A stretch of DNA of 47,970 nt. It comes from a bacterium. GTDB lineage: Bacteria > Calditrichota > Calditrichia > RBG-13-44-9 > J042. Of the stretch, positions 8,301-15,361 are shown piece after piece. Every line of letters begins with the position of its first letter. Position 1 is the first letter of the stretch. Made by a program: the position numbers and the translations under genes. The notes under the pieces are model-generated. The model was not told the DNA's origin, made no database searches, and saw only the letters and a program-made list of their open reading frames with translations. The DNA lies in the NCBI GenBank assembly GCA_015485355.1, contig WFTQ01000108.1:1-47970 (forward strand), written 5' to 3'.

Positions 8301-10656
8301 CTGGACGAATCAATTGGTCGAATAATTTATCGGCTACGAAAGGGGCCATGGTGTCGGTTGGCATAACTTCGCTGTGCCGGGGGAATATCTCCTGCAAAAT
8401 GGGTGAGAAAATCTGGTTTAACATGGTTTTAAAATCGGGGTAGAAGGGGGCAAGCCGCAGCGGCAACCAGCCCTGGCAATTGGCCAGCCGTCCTTCCAGG
8501 TAGAGCGATTCTACAATAGCAACCACTTCCGCCTGAAGGGACTGCAACCGTTCTTCCACAATCTGTTGTTTTTGACGGTCGGACAAATTGGAGCCGGATT
8601 TCCATGTAGAGGCCAGCTGCCAGTAAGCAAAGTATCGCCGCAGCACGTCCCATTCATCGTCCATCGGTCGGCGAGGAAACCAGAACACCAGCGCTCCGGC
8701 AAATCGACTCTCCGGAGCCCCGGGGAAAATTGCGCTGAGAGGGGTCTCATCCGTTTCGGGGGAAGGCATCAGCACAAGAGCAAAATCTCGTTCTGTTCGG
8801 TTCAGCTCTTCCACCAGCTCTTCCAGCTCAAGGCCGTCGATTGTACCGTTGGGTTTCCACATTACCCAGCCTTCCCGCCGGGTATTTTGCCACAGGAACT
8901 GAAACTTTTTACGGCTGCCGGAAGCGATCCGGTTGAAGGGAATCTGGGGAGAAGATAGGGTCGGGAGCAGCGTTTTAAGCCAGTCGGAAAAATCCAGAGG
9001 TTGTTTCAGCAAATCCCGCACGTTTTGTTTTATCAGCTGCGGCAGGCTCACTTCCAGGCTGATACCGTAAACCGGTTCCTTCCCGCCGGTGTCGAAACGC
9101 GTGACGTAGGTGGATTCCTGGGTGAGTTGTTTGAGGATGACTTCCTCCATGTAACTGTAGTTAATAGAACTTTCCAGCGGGGATATCGGTTGGGCAATCA
9201 TTTCGGTGAGCCGCCCGGCGGTGGGTCGCTGGAATGTAGGGGAAATTTCGATGAGAATAAGGATTTTTAGCACTTTGGTGGCCAGCTGTCGGTCGGTCTC
9301 TTCCGGGAAAAGCGTCGCAATTTCTTTTTGCACCGTCGGATAAACCACGTCCACGTAGTCCACAAATTCCGGCAAACTGGAAAGCCGTTCCTGGAAATGG
9401 TCGAAAATAGTATCGGGCGTCAACAGCGTTGTGGCTGGAAGTTGCAGCATTCCCGGCCAGTTGCGGTTGGAATCCCCCGCCAGCTGGTGGTATATGAAGT
9501 CCACCACTCCCCGATGCTGCGAGAAAATCGGCGTCAATGTCTCCAACAGGTCGATGGTTGCGGGATGAACGGGATAGATTGCTTCAAAGGTTTGAGCCTC
9601 GATGGCGCCAGGCGCAAAAGCTTCCTGGAATCGACGATAGATTTGAGGCAGAAGCTGTGCGGCTTCCGGCTTTTTTTGAATCAATCGCTGGGAGATGAGC
9701 TCCCGGACGTGGTGGGCGGAGAGGTAAATGCGCACGGGGAAGCGGTCTTTAATGCGGAGGAGTAAGTCCTGCTCAATGTAGCCGGTTTTTTCAATGTTTT
9801 CCTGCAAGGCGGCCAGTAAAAAAACGGCAGGTCTTTCTGCGGAAGGGGGTTGCTGGGCTATTTCCCCTAAGAATTGCAGAAAACGTAAATCCTCGTTAAA
9901 AGCCGCCGGGTTTTGTTTGGATTTCAGAAATTCGGACAGCTCGTCCAGTAAAAAGAAAATGCCCTGAGCCTGGGCCTGTTGCATGGCATTCAACAGGATC
10001 TGGAGAGCCTGCCGCCGGTCGAACACCGGCTTTAGGGGAATGTTGTGGGATTGAATAAAAGCATAAGCCGATTGCATGGCCTGACGAGGCTGGGTTTCAC
10101 GCAAATGCCGCCATTCCCGTGGGGTAAGTCGGTGGGATTTCAGAAAATCCGGGTGTTGCGGGAGCACATATTTTTCGAAATGTTCCAGCAGCAGGGAACC
10201 GCTTCGCAGCCAGATTTCTTCGCCAACAACTTCTGTTAACGCCTTTTCGGCCGCACCGAACACAATGGATTCCAAGTATTCGGCAGCCGAAAAGTGGTGC
10301 AAGGCAATTTTCACCGGCACAATGCGGGGCCGGTTTTCCTGCAACGGTCGAAACACTGGATGGGGCAAAATCTTCGACAATTCCGGATCGGACAGGAGTA
10401 AATACAGCACCGCCAGAAAATGCGATTTGCCCGATCCATAATTGCCTTTGACAAAACCACCCAATCCTTGTTGATGGCGGATATGGTGGAAAACAACCTG
10501 AAAGGCCTGTTCGATCTCGCGGGTGATGACAAACTGGCGAAGTAAATTGTGGGTACGTTCCCGATCCCGGACTTGAACCTGCTCCAGTTGTATAACCGTT
10601 TCTACCAGGGGAATGGTAATCAGGTCGCCTATCCGATAGGATTTTAAATCACCCAT
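5392..10656 (-). CDS. PglY/BrxC-like P-loop ATPase fused to PglZ-like domain
   Basis: Single 1754-residue frame. The N-terminus is a large P-loop ATPase like the DUF6079/PglY/BrxC proteins of BREX and Pgl phage-defence systems: Walker A GNYGSGKS at residues 71-78 and Walker B IFFLLDE at about 233-239. The middle is long, helix-rich and Gln/Leu/Arg-rich. The last 175 residues look like a PglZ domain (alkaline-phosphatase superfamily): IDALRMD near 1587-1593, an NSPTTTEINRP segment, and VTADHGF near 1719-1725 with candidate metal ligands Asp and His. PglY and PglZ are normally separate proteins. No methyltransferase (PglX), Lon, BrxA or BrxB gene is in the window. The GGGG-AAAAAC stretch before the ATG is a weak ribosome site. 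It follows the TPR gene by 85 bases on the same strand. Defence is an inference; a housekeeping role is possible. Confidence 0.85.
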   Translation of the reverse strand: MGDLKSYRIGDLITIPLVETVIQLEQVQVRDRERTHNLLRQFVITREIEQAFQVVFHHIRHQQGLGGFVKGNYGSGKSHFLAVLYLLLSDPELSKILPHPVFRPLQENRPRIVPVKIALHHFSAAEYLESIVFGAAEKALTEVVGEEIWLRSGSLLLEHFEKYVLPQHPDFLKSHRLTPREWRHLRETQPRQAMQSAYAFIQSHNIPLKPVFDRRQALQILLNAMQQAQAQGIFFLLDELSEFLKSKQNPAAFNEDLRFLQFLGEIAQQPPSAERPAVFLLAALQENIEKTGYIEQDLLLRIKDRFPVRIYLSAHHVRELISQRLIQKKPEAAQLLPQIYRRFQEAFAPGAIEAQTFEAIYPVHPATIDLLETLTPIFSQHRGVVDFIYHQLAGDSNRNWPGMLQLPATTLLTPDTIFDHFQERLSSLPEFVDYVDVVYPTVQKEIATLFPEETDRQLATKVLKILILIEISPTFQRPTAGRLTEMIAQPISPLESSINYSYMEEVILKQLTQESTYVTRFDTGGKEPVYGISLEVSLPQLIKQNVRDLLKQPLDFSDWLKTLLPTLSSPQIPFNRIASGSRKKFQFLWQNTRREGWVMWKPNGTIDGLELEELVEELNRTERDFALVLMPSPETDETPLSAIFPGAPESRFAGALVFWFPRRPMDDEWDVLRRYFAYWQLASTWKSGSNLSDRQKQQIVEERLQSLQAEVVAIVESLYLEGRLANCQGWLPLRLAPFYPDFKTMLNQIFSPILQEIFPRHSEVMPTDTMAPFVADKLFDQLIRPGSLHRAEARERHLDVLIETFLTPLKMVALENERYVLRIDPNKQPLLKAILDRCQGDQIVSLYALYWRFRKGEWGLSPEVFRLLMGALLATGRLTSFLSGNSVVFHSLSQLEDGGIDGVGRGKLVREEVQNALHSFRRLNDFADIPPGFSFTIQEMYWRRMRQLRETLQQLLNRWRELTERMQNYPFYETLKEKLTPIPEALLQFSRHFKPSLSSTEGLEQLVSNLGLQSFAGLPENVAQLENTIQVLEGRFGELNQIYHYLSQPAFKQSGSRVVYPEIQELQDIRRKLTTSLVLEPEALEQLSRRFYQVRRQYIALYQKLHQQYYQQSVFQERGQLEQSVEIQLLKRLHHSPSIVPDPDWIAVQQQLLDLPVPCGRLVEKQLTHRAFCECGFVPGQQAPQSRQQSLRQMAASGIRSFLEQLQSRFRWILEEYVQNLRQIKKPLLADQLEKVLAFPVQQMDSRTNELLHLLNQEVLEHIEQAVQGRVLILRRDWHQLEQALVGRQLTVKEIRDIFDKWLTEGHTVDENTFVHIRHPEKFPRLDPANYHDFTDLIHEEGRRFFEAFWLLRWAVQHARPAWENWVQEQYRFRHGAKEKLQTAPAESSWQKDWEQVALALVEKGTLEQLEKLIQPAGQPLPELARFIEKETMWEELSRKATKALLRQLAPTETPVDLLQALGKNLSRHSRRQQWEHLRLLHDYLMLLELIHRKGEHPLVFYLQDGWQLPLLKSVLEEKNRRLELIPDEKWKSVTQKIQLLEHKLTFPVPAFSKKSLPMAYFHLAQWPRRLTALLHSDEHPLVAVIIDALRMDAWKIVEPLLADALHNRPILFTAAVEVNSPTTTEINRPVLLEQLLNATGALQWHLVKLAEKPSAESEVLSALEKKLPLLVLNVTILDRLLHERREPLGTIYQVLQVRMKSLFIPVLKRIPPHAFVLVTADHGFVAKEAHFQHGGDSFFEKIVPLTLWGAAES

Positions 10657-10741
10657 TTGTTTTTCCCCAACACCAATAAGGAATGATCTTTCACGTCAAT
10701 TCCTCATTCTGATTGAAATCGACCACGACACCGTTGAGCGG

Positions 10742-11725
10742 TTAAATTTCCCATTTTTCCACTTTCCGTCGGATTCCATAATATTGTTTTTTATCGGGGT
10801 AGCGCACCAGGATTTTTTGAATCAGTTCCAATGCACCCTGCTTATCGCCTTTTCCCCGAAAGGCTTTCAAAAGCGCATTCCGCACATACACATCGTCGGG
10901 GTCTTCCAGCAAACAATCCTGGAGCAGGTGAACGGCGGTGTCCCAATCTTTCTTTTTCAGATGCGTGAACCCCATCTGCTTCCGCTGGTAGAGATTGCCG
11001 GGAGCCAATTGCAGAATCCGTTGTTGCAGGGGTTCGGCTTTCTCCAGTTGACCGGCTTTACGGTATTCCCGAGCCAGCAGTCCCAATAAATGAACGTTAT
11101 GGGCCCGCGATGGGATTTTTAACAAATTTTCCAGATGCCGGATTCTCTCTTGGAGGGACAATCCTTCAATTTTCAAATCAATGAAACGATTGTAAATGAA
11201 ATCATCATCGGGTCTGGCTGCCACCAGTTTCTGGTATATGGCAAGGGCTTTTTCCTTCTGACCCAGGCGATGGTAAAACTCAGCAGCAATCTGGAGGAAA
11301 TCCATTCTGCGGCGGTAAAGGGATTCCAGCTCCGAAAACAGATTGTCCAGCAGGGGTAATTTCCGGTTCTGCTCGGCCAGTTTGAAGAGGTTTCGAAGAA
11401 TGTGCCGATGGAATTTTCGGGTGAGTACTTCTGTCGCCAGTGGAAGTGCTTTTTCCAGCTCTTTTTGTGCCAGCAAAATTTGTACATAGATCGAACGGAG
11501 GAATTCATCGTGCGGCGCCAGGGCCAGAGCGGTTTCGGCGTACTGCCTGGCTTCGTTCAGACGTTTCATCAGAAAGGCCAGATGAGCAAAATTCCCCCAG
11601 AAATAGGAAGATTTTGGATTGGAGGCCGCCAGTTCCTGAAACGCATGCCAAGCATTTTCATAATCTTTTTCTTTTTTCAGCTGAATTGCGTGGGCAAGGC
11701 GTTTTGAAAATGCGATCTGTGTCAT
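10742..11725 (-). CDS. TPR-repeat protein upstream of the ATPase-PglZ gene
   Basis: A 327-residue tetratricopeptide solenoid with no signal peptide, so probably cytoplasmic. TPR-like helix pairs run through it, e.g. KDYENAWHAFQELAASNP, EKALAIYQKLVAARPDD, QLEKAEPLQQRILQLAPGN and KDWDTAVHLLQDCLLEDP. TPR proteins mediate protein-protein contacts. Being 85 bases upstream of the ATPase-PglZ gene and cotranscribed-looking, it may be its partner (inference). I chose the ATG at 11725 (MTQIAF). A TTG at 11815 also lies in frame but would place a Shine-Dalgarno-like GGAGGTGAT inside the coding sequence, and the extra 30 residues look non-coding. Neither start has a well-placed ribosome site, so the N-terminus is uncertain. 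Confidence 0.78.
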   Translation of the reverse strand: MTQIAFSKRLAHAIQLKKEKDYENAWHAFQELAASNPKSSYFWGNFAHLAFLMKRLNEARQYAETALALAPHDEFLRSIYVQILLAQKELEKALPLATEVLTRKFHRHILRNLFKLAEQNRKLPLLDNLFSELESLYRRRMDFLQIAAEFYHRLGQKEKALAIYQKLVAARPDDDFIYNRFIDLKIEGLSLQERIRHLENLLKIPSRAHNVHLLGLLAREYRKAGQLEKAEPLQQRILQLAPGNLYQRKQMGFTHLKKKDWDTAVHLLQDCLLEDPDDVYVRNALLKAFRGKGDKQGALELIQKILVRYPDKKQYYGIRRKVEKWEI

Positions 11726-12247
11726 GTTGGAAGAATGGTTATGGGTGGATACCCATGGCAAATCTTTTACGTGAAGGCCCGGTCTTTCCTTATTTTTGTT
11801 GCCGATCACCTCCAAACATGGAACAATTTAGGCAAGGATTGCAAAGAAAACAAGGCGGGTTTACGGAGAACATGGGTGAATTCATAATAACCAGTATCCG
11901 CCGGCAATTTTCCAGGAGAAAGAACATGAAAAATGTATTTTACGGCATGAAAAATAATCCCTTCTTACATCTTGATTTTCAACGGAATAATTGTTCTTCT
12001 TTTTAATCCGCATTTATTGTCTCAATCCAATACTTCCATGGCTATCGGCACCACAAATCGTGCATGAGTTCTTTAACACATATGGCGGTGATGGATTTGC
12101 TGAAGCCGAACGGCGGGGTTGGGAGGCTCTGGGAAGTACGGTGGTCCGGGGAGTTTTTCAGCATCTGTTGTCTGCGCCCGTCCACCGCCGCCCAAGCATG
12201 GCCGTTATTTCGGCAGCAACGCCCGCAGCCGGTGAAGGCACATTTTC
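11726..12247. other. Intergenic stretch, 522 bases, no recognisable gene
   Basis: Lies between two minus-strand genes. It holds a plausible promoter for the TPR/ATPase-PglZ pair (11825-11853) and an orphan Shine-Dalgarno-like GGAGGTGAT (minus strand, about 11804-11812). Short ORFs exist on both strands at 11991-12345, but none resembles a family I know, none has a good ribosome site, and they run in opposite directions over the same bases. I see no RNA gene or repeat. Confidence 0.6.
11825..11853 (-). promoter_or_regulatory. Candidate sigma70 promoter for the TPR/ATPase-PglZ unit
   Basis: Minus strand TTGTTT, a 17-base spacer, then TAAATT. The same -10 hexamer occurs in the candidate promoters of lepA and of the acyl-CoA dehydrogenase in this window. 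The transcript would carry a leader of about 90 bases before the ATG at 11725. Confidence 0.42.
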
Positions 12248-12904
12248 CTAATCCTGCGCATGCCGTGCGTAAACCATCACCTGCCACATACCTCGTGTCC
12301 GATGATACCGACGATGCAGGCCTTCCCGCTGCAGAATATTGTTGACTATCTGGGTGGAATGCACATAGGTTCGAAACGGTCGCCGGAGCAACCCCATGGC
12401 CAGGTTCAAACCCCACACTCCCAATTTCACCCACCAGCGTTCCCGGGGAAACACCAAACCATACAGCCGTTTTGCCCGAGCGGCGGATAATCCGACCAGC
12501 CGTTGGACATCGGGATAACAACAAATGACCCGATCCAGAGTGACAATATCGACTTGGGGCACCTGCGGTGCCAGCTCCACGAAATCGCCCATCAGATACG
12601 TCGCCCGTTCGACGTATCCCAATCGCTCCGCTTCCGCGCGGGCCACGGCCTGGTATGCCGGAGAGGCATCCACATTGTATATCCGCCGAATCCCCTTCCG
12701 TACGAACTCGTGTTGAATGGCGCCTATGCCACCGCCGATATCCAGCAAACTCTCTCCCCGCCCATCGGCCGCCTGCAGAGCCTCTAAAAGCATGCCCGTG
12801 GTTTTGGCAGGACCCTTCTTCAAATACCGTTTCAGATCCCGGCGGGCGGTCTTTTCATTAAAAATTTCCTGAATACCCACACACTGCGCTTGACAACAAG
12901 CCAT
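12248..12904 (-). CDS. Class I SAM-dependent methyltransferase
   Basis: 218 residues. Motif I is LLDIGGGIGAIQHE, followed by the acidic strand end YNVDAS (binding the SAM ribose) and VDIVTLDRVICCYPD (motif IV region). The start is fixed by GGGAGG seven bases before the ATG at 12904. The frame extends further upstream without family character. The N-terminus has a Cys cluster (MACCQAQC) followed by IFNEKTARRDLKRYLKKGP, a pattern I associate with a conserved group of small-molecule methyltransferases sometimes annotated near magnesium-protoporphyrin O-methyltransferase. There is no bacteriochlorophyll context here. The substrate is unknown. A good sigma70-type promoter lies just upstream. Confidence 0.83.
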   Translation of the reverse strand: MACCQAQCVGIQEIFNEKTARRDLKRYLKKGPAKTTGMLLEALQAADGRGESLLDIGGGIGAIQHEFVRKGIRRIYNVDASPAYQAVARAEAERLGYVERATYLMGDFVELAPQVPQVDIVTLDRVICCYPDVQRLVGLSAARAKRLYGLVFPRERWWVKLGVWGLNLAMGLLRRPFRTYVHSTQIVNNILQREGLHRRYHRTRGMWQVMVYARHAQD

Positions 12905-12959
12905 TGGGCCGCCTCCCAAGCGATTGATTGACAGCCTCCCTTTACCCCATAATTGCCCC

Positions 12960-12988
12960 AATATAGGCAGAGCGCCGGCGATTTCCAA
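12960..12988 (-). promoter_or_regulatory. Candidate sigma70 promoter for the methyltransferase
   Basis: Minus strand TTGGAA, 17 bases, TATATT, about 55 bases before the ATG. The match and spacing are good; activity is inferred. Confidence 0.48.
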
Positions 12989-13112
12989 AAAGTTCCCCGG
13001 GAATCCGGGTCGGTGGAAAATCCCGTCCTCCTGCGAGTTTCCGGAAAACCGCCCCACGAACACCGCGGGAGTATCATTTCCAGATTCCAGGCCACAGACG
13101 ATGATTATGGCT

Positions 13113-13140
13113 TTGATTCCAACGATGAAAAATTTATTTT
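13113..13140 (+). promoter_or_regulatory. Candidate sigma70 promoter for the MDR oxidoreductase
   Basis: TTGATT, 16 bases, TATTTT. The predicted transcription start lies just before the GGGGA ribosome site at 13156-13160, so the leader would be very short. It is divergent from the methyltransferase promoter. Confidence 0.38.
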
Positions 13141-13168
13141 ATCGAAAACAAAAACGGGGAGAATGGGT

Positions 13169-14194
13169 ATGCACACCATGCGAGCGGTGGTGCTTCACCG
13201 GACGGGTGGGCTGAAGCATCTGAAACTGGAGGAAGTTCCGGTACCCGCACCGGGTGCGGGGGAAGTACTTGTTCGTTTGAAAGCCGCAGCATTGAATCAC
13301 CGGGACGTATGGATCGTCCAGGGACGGTATGCCAACATTCAATTACCGGTGATTCTGGGTTCCGACGGCGCGGGGATAGTGGAGCAGGTGGGCCCGGGGG
13401 TCGATGCCGCCCTGGTGGGCAAGGCCATCCTAATCAATCCGAGCCTAAATTGGGGAAGCAATCCACGGGCGCAGGGCAAAGCCTATCGCATTCTGGGTAT
13501 GCCCGATCCGGGCACCCATGCGGAATACATTGTGGTCCCCGCCGGCCAGGTGGTGGAAAAACCCGATTATTTAAGCTTCGAGGAGGGGGCGGCCATACCG
13601 CTTGGGGGGCTTACCGGATACCGGGCCCTGTTTACCCAGGGCCGGCTCACCGCTGGGGAAACGGTGCTGCTCACGGGCATCGGTGGAGGAGTGGCGGCTT
13701 TGATGTTCACGATGGCCCTGGCCGCCGGGGCCAGAGTGGTGGTTACCTCCGGTTCCGACGAAAAACTCAAACGAGCGGTCGATGCCGGCGCATTCGGCGG
13801 GGCCAATTATCGAGACCCCAACTGGGTAGACACTTTGCAGCGGCTCACCGCACCCCGGGGCATCGATCTCATTGTGGACAGCGCCGGTGGCGACCATTTT
13901 TCCTCCCTGATCAACCTGGTGAACCCCGGCGGCCGCATCGTCTTCTTTGGCGCTACCGCCGGCAATCCCCAACGCCTGGACCTGCGCCGCATCTTCTGGA
14001 AACAAATCACCCTGCAGGGCACCACCATGGGCACGGAACAGGATTTCTACGAAATGATCCGCTTGTTTGAGCTGCACCAAATAAAGCCCTTGGTCGACCG
14101 CATCTTCCCAATAGAAGCATATCCAAGCGCCTATCAGCGAATGTTCAATGGCGAACAATTCGGTAAAATTGTGTTGACAATGGGCAACACCTAA
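13169..14194 (+). CDS. MDR-superfamily oxidoreductase (quinone-reductase / alcohol-dehydrogenase-like)
   Basis: 341 residues. The medium-chain dehydrogenase/reductase fold has a GroES-like N-terminal domain (AALNHRDVWIVQGRY, LGSDGAGIVEQVG) and a Rossmann domain with the loop TGIGGGVAAL. The Cys residues of the structural zinc lobe and the usual catalytic zinc site are not apparent, so it resembles the zinc-free quinone oxidoreductase branch. An NAD(P)H-dependent reduction of quinones, enones or related carbonyls is likely; the substrate is unknown. The start is the second of three close in-frame ATGs (13163, 13169, 13178); GGGGA eight bases before 13169 favours it. It is divergent from the methyltransferase. 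The frame is open far upstream, but that extension is non-coding in character. Confidence 0.86.
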   Translation: MHTMRAVVLHRTGGLKHLKLEEVPVPAPGAGEVLVRLKAAALNHRDVWIVQGRYANIQLPVILGSDGAGIVEQVGPGVDAALVGKAILINPSLNWGSNPRAQGKAYRILGMPDPGTHAEYIVVPAGQVVEKPDYLSFEEGAAIPLGGLTGYRALFTQGRLTAGETVLLTGIGGGVAALMFTMALAAGARVVVTSGSDEKLKRAVDAGAFGGANYRDPNWVDTLQRLTAPRGIDLIVDSAGGDHFSSLINLVNPGGRIVFFGATAGNPQRLDLRRIFWKQITLQGTTMGTEQDFYEMIRLFELHQIKPLVDRIFPIEAYPSAYQRMFNGEQFGKIVLTMGNT

Positions 14195-14333
14195 AAACCT
14201 CTTTATGGGGTAACCGCGGGCAACAAACGGCGAAGAGCAACGACGGGGCGGATGCCGGCCAAACAAACCCAACACCTTGAATATTTCCTCGGGATGGTGT
14301 ATGTTGCAAAGTTGCCATACAGAGGAGAAAGGC

Positions 14334-14808
14334 ATGGCTGCCCGGGAAACGGATCGCACCGAGGTGGCGATCATTGGTGCAGGGCTGGCCGGCATCGCAG
14401 CGGCCCTGGAACTCCTGGAAGCCCATCGATCGGTGCTGCTGCTGGAACGGGATTCGGCGGTGGCGGCATTCATCGTCCCCGGTCATAGAAATTCGGGGAC
14501 TCCACAACCCCCTCGGGGATGCGAAGGCGCTGATGGGCGTTGAACCGGCCCCGAGGGAAGGCGGGATTTTCGGTTTGATCGGGCCCGTCGGGCGCCGGCA
14601 AAACGCCCCTCATTCGCATTCCGTGCACCTGGATCTTTCCCACCCGGGGTACCGTCCCCACATTAGGAACGGCCACCCGGCATTGTCGTGGTGTTGCTCC
14701 ACCGTCATTTCCATGATGCCGACGGCCATGAGCTTGGTTCGGGAGCACGAAATCGGAACCCCGGAACCGCTTAGGGTGGTCTCCAGCCGGGGCCGAATTT
14801 CCAGGTAA
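14334..14808 (+). pseudogene. Gene graveyard: flavoprotein start, ABC ATPase piece, ABC-2 permease piece
   Basis: Three remnants lie head to tail. At 14334-14463 an ATG with a good AGAGGAGAAAGG ribosome site begins a flavoprotein: VAIIGAGLAGIAAALELL is an intact FAD-binding GxGxxG turn, followed by SVLLLERDSA, then homology stops. In another frame, 14476-14589 reads IEIRGLH, then GVEPAPREGGIFGLIGP, the start of an ABC ATPase. One extra base near 14590-14592 breaks Walker A; skipping it gives GPVGAGKTPLIRI and then PTRGTV. At about 14701-14808, AMSLVREHEIGTPEPLRVV matches an ABC-2 permease signature. Internal parts of all three genes are missing. It lies immediately upstream of flgN. The family calls rest on short motifs. 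Confidence 0.6.
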
Positions 14809-14865
14809 AGAAATGCACGAGGGCAACCGAATATAGCTTATGCAATCAAGGAAGGTGGACAGAAG

Positions 14866-15351
14866 ATGAGTCATGGACGATTGATTCTCAATCTTCTTAA
14901 GAAACGGGTCTCTTTACTCAACGAGCTAAAGCGCTTGCTTCAGGAACAGCAGGCCCTTCTACTCAAGAATCAGATCGATTCCCTGGACGAGCTCAACGAG
15001 CGTCAATTTCGGTGTCTGGAGAAAATCCAGGACGCAGAGAGCAACTGGCAATCCGTTGTAAAACGATTGTCCGCCGGTGCGCCCCACGCCTCCATAGCAC
15101 CCAATTACCCGGTATTAAAACTTCTGAACGATGAGGAATTGATGGAATTCGAGAATTGGAATACCCGGCTGCGAGCCTTACGAGACGAGATCGACCAGCT
15201 AAAACAAAATAACCAGGCCTTGCTGGAAAATTCCCTGGGATTTGTTCAGACCATGTTGCGTTCCATTCTGTCCACGGGAGAAAAGCCAGCCGGGTATCAA
15301 CCGGGCCGTCCGCTGACGCAGCGGAATCTTTGGGTGGACAAAACGCTATAG
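14866..15351 (+). CDS. flgN: FlgN-type flagellar chaperone
   Basis: 161-residue, all-helical protein. FlgN is the cytoplasmic export chaperone that keeps the hook-filament junction proteins FlgK and FlgL unfolded and delivers them to the flagellar export gate. Here it lies 10 bases upstream of flgK, as is usual. The sequence shows a long amphipathic coiled coil (LLKKRVSLLNELKRLLQEQQ, then SLDELNERQFRCLEKIQ) and LRALRDEIDQLKQNNQALLENSL near the C-terminus, typical of FlgN. The ribosome site AAGGTGG precedes the ATG. A weak sigma28-like arrangement (TAAAG at 14806, CCGA at 14827) lies just upstream. Identity rests on fold pattern plus context rather than a diagnostic motif. Confidence 0.85.
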   Translation: MSHGRLILNLLKKRVSLLNELKRLLQEQQALLLKNQIDSLDELNERQFRCLEKIQDAESNWQSVVKRLSAGAPHASIAPNYPVLKLLNDEELMEFENWNTRLRALRDEIDQLKQNNQALLENSLGFVQTMLRSILSTGEKPAGYQPGRPLTQRNLWVDKTL

Positions 15352-15361
15352 GGAACATCCG

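Noticed and set aside
11991-12345. Possible small genes between the TPR gene and the methyltransferase
   Set aside because: Overlapping ORFs on both strands without ribosome sites or recognisable families.
13571-14473. Minus-strand ORF of about 300 residues opposite the MDR oxidoreductase
   Set aside because: Antisense shadow of a clear MDR gene; no family resemblance and a Ser/Arg-rich composition typical of reading a GC-rich gene backward.
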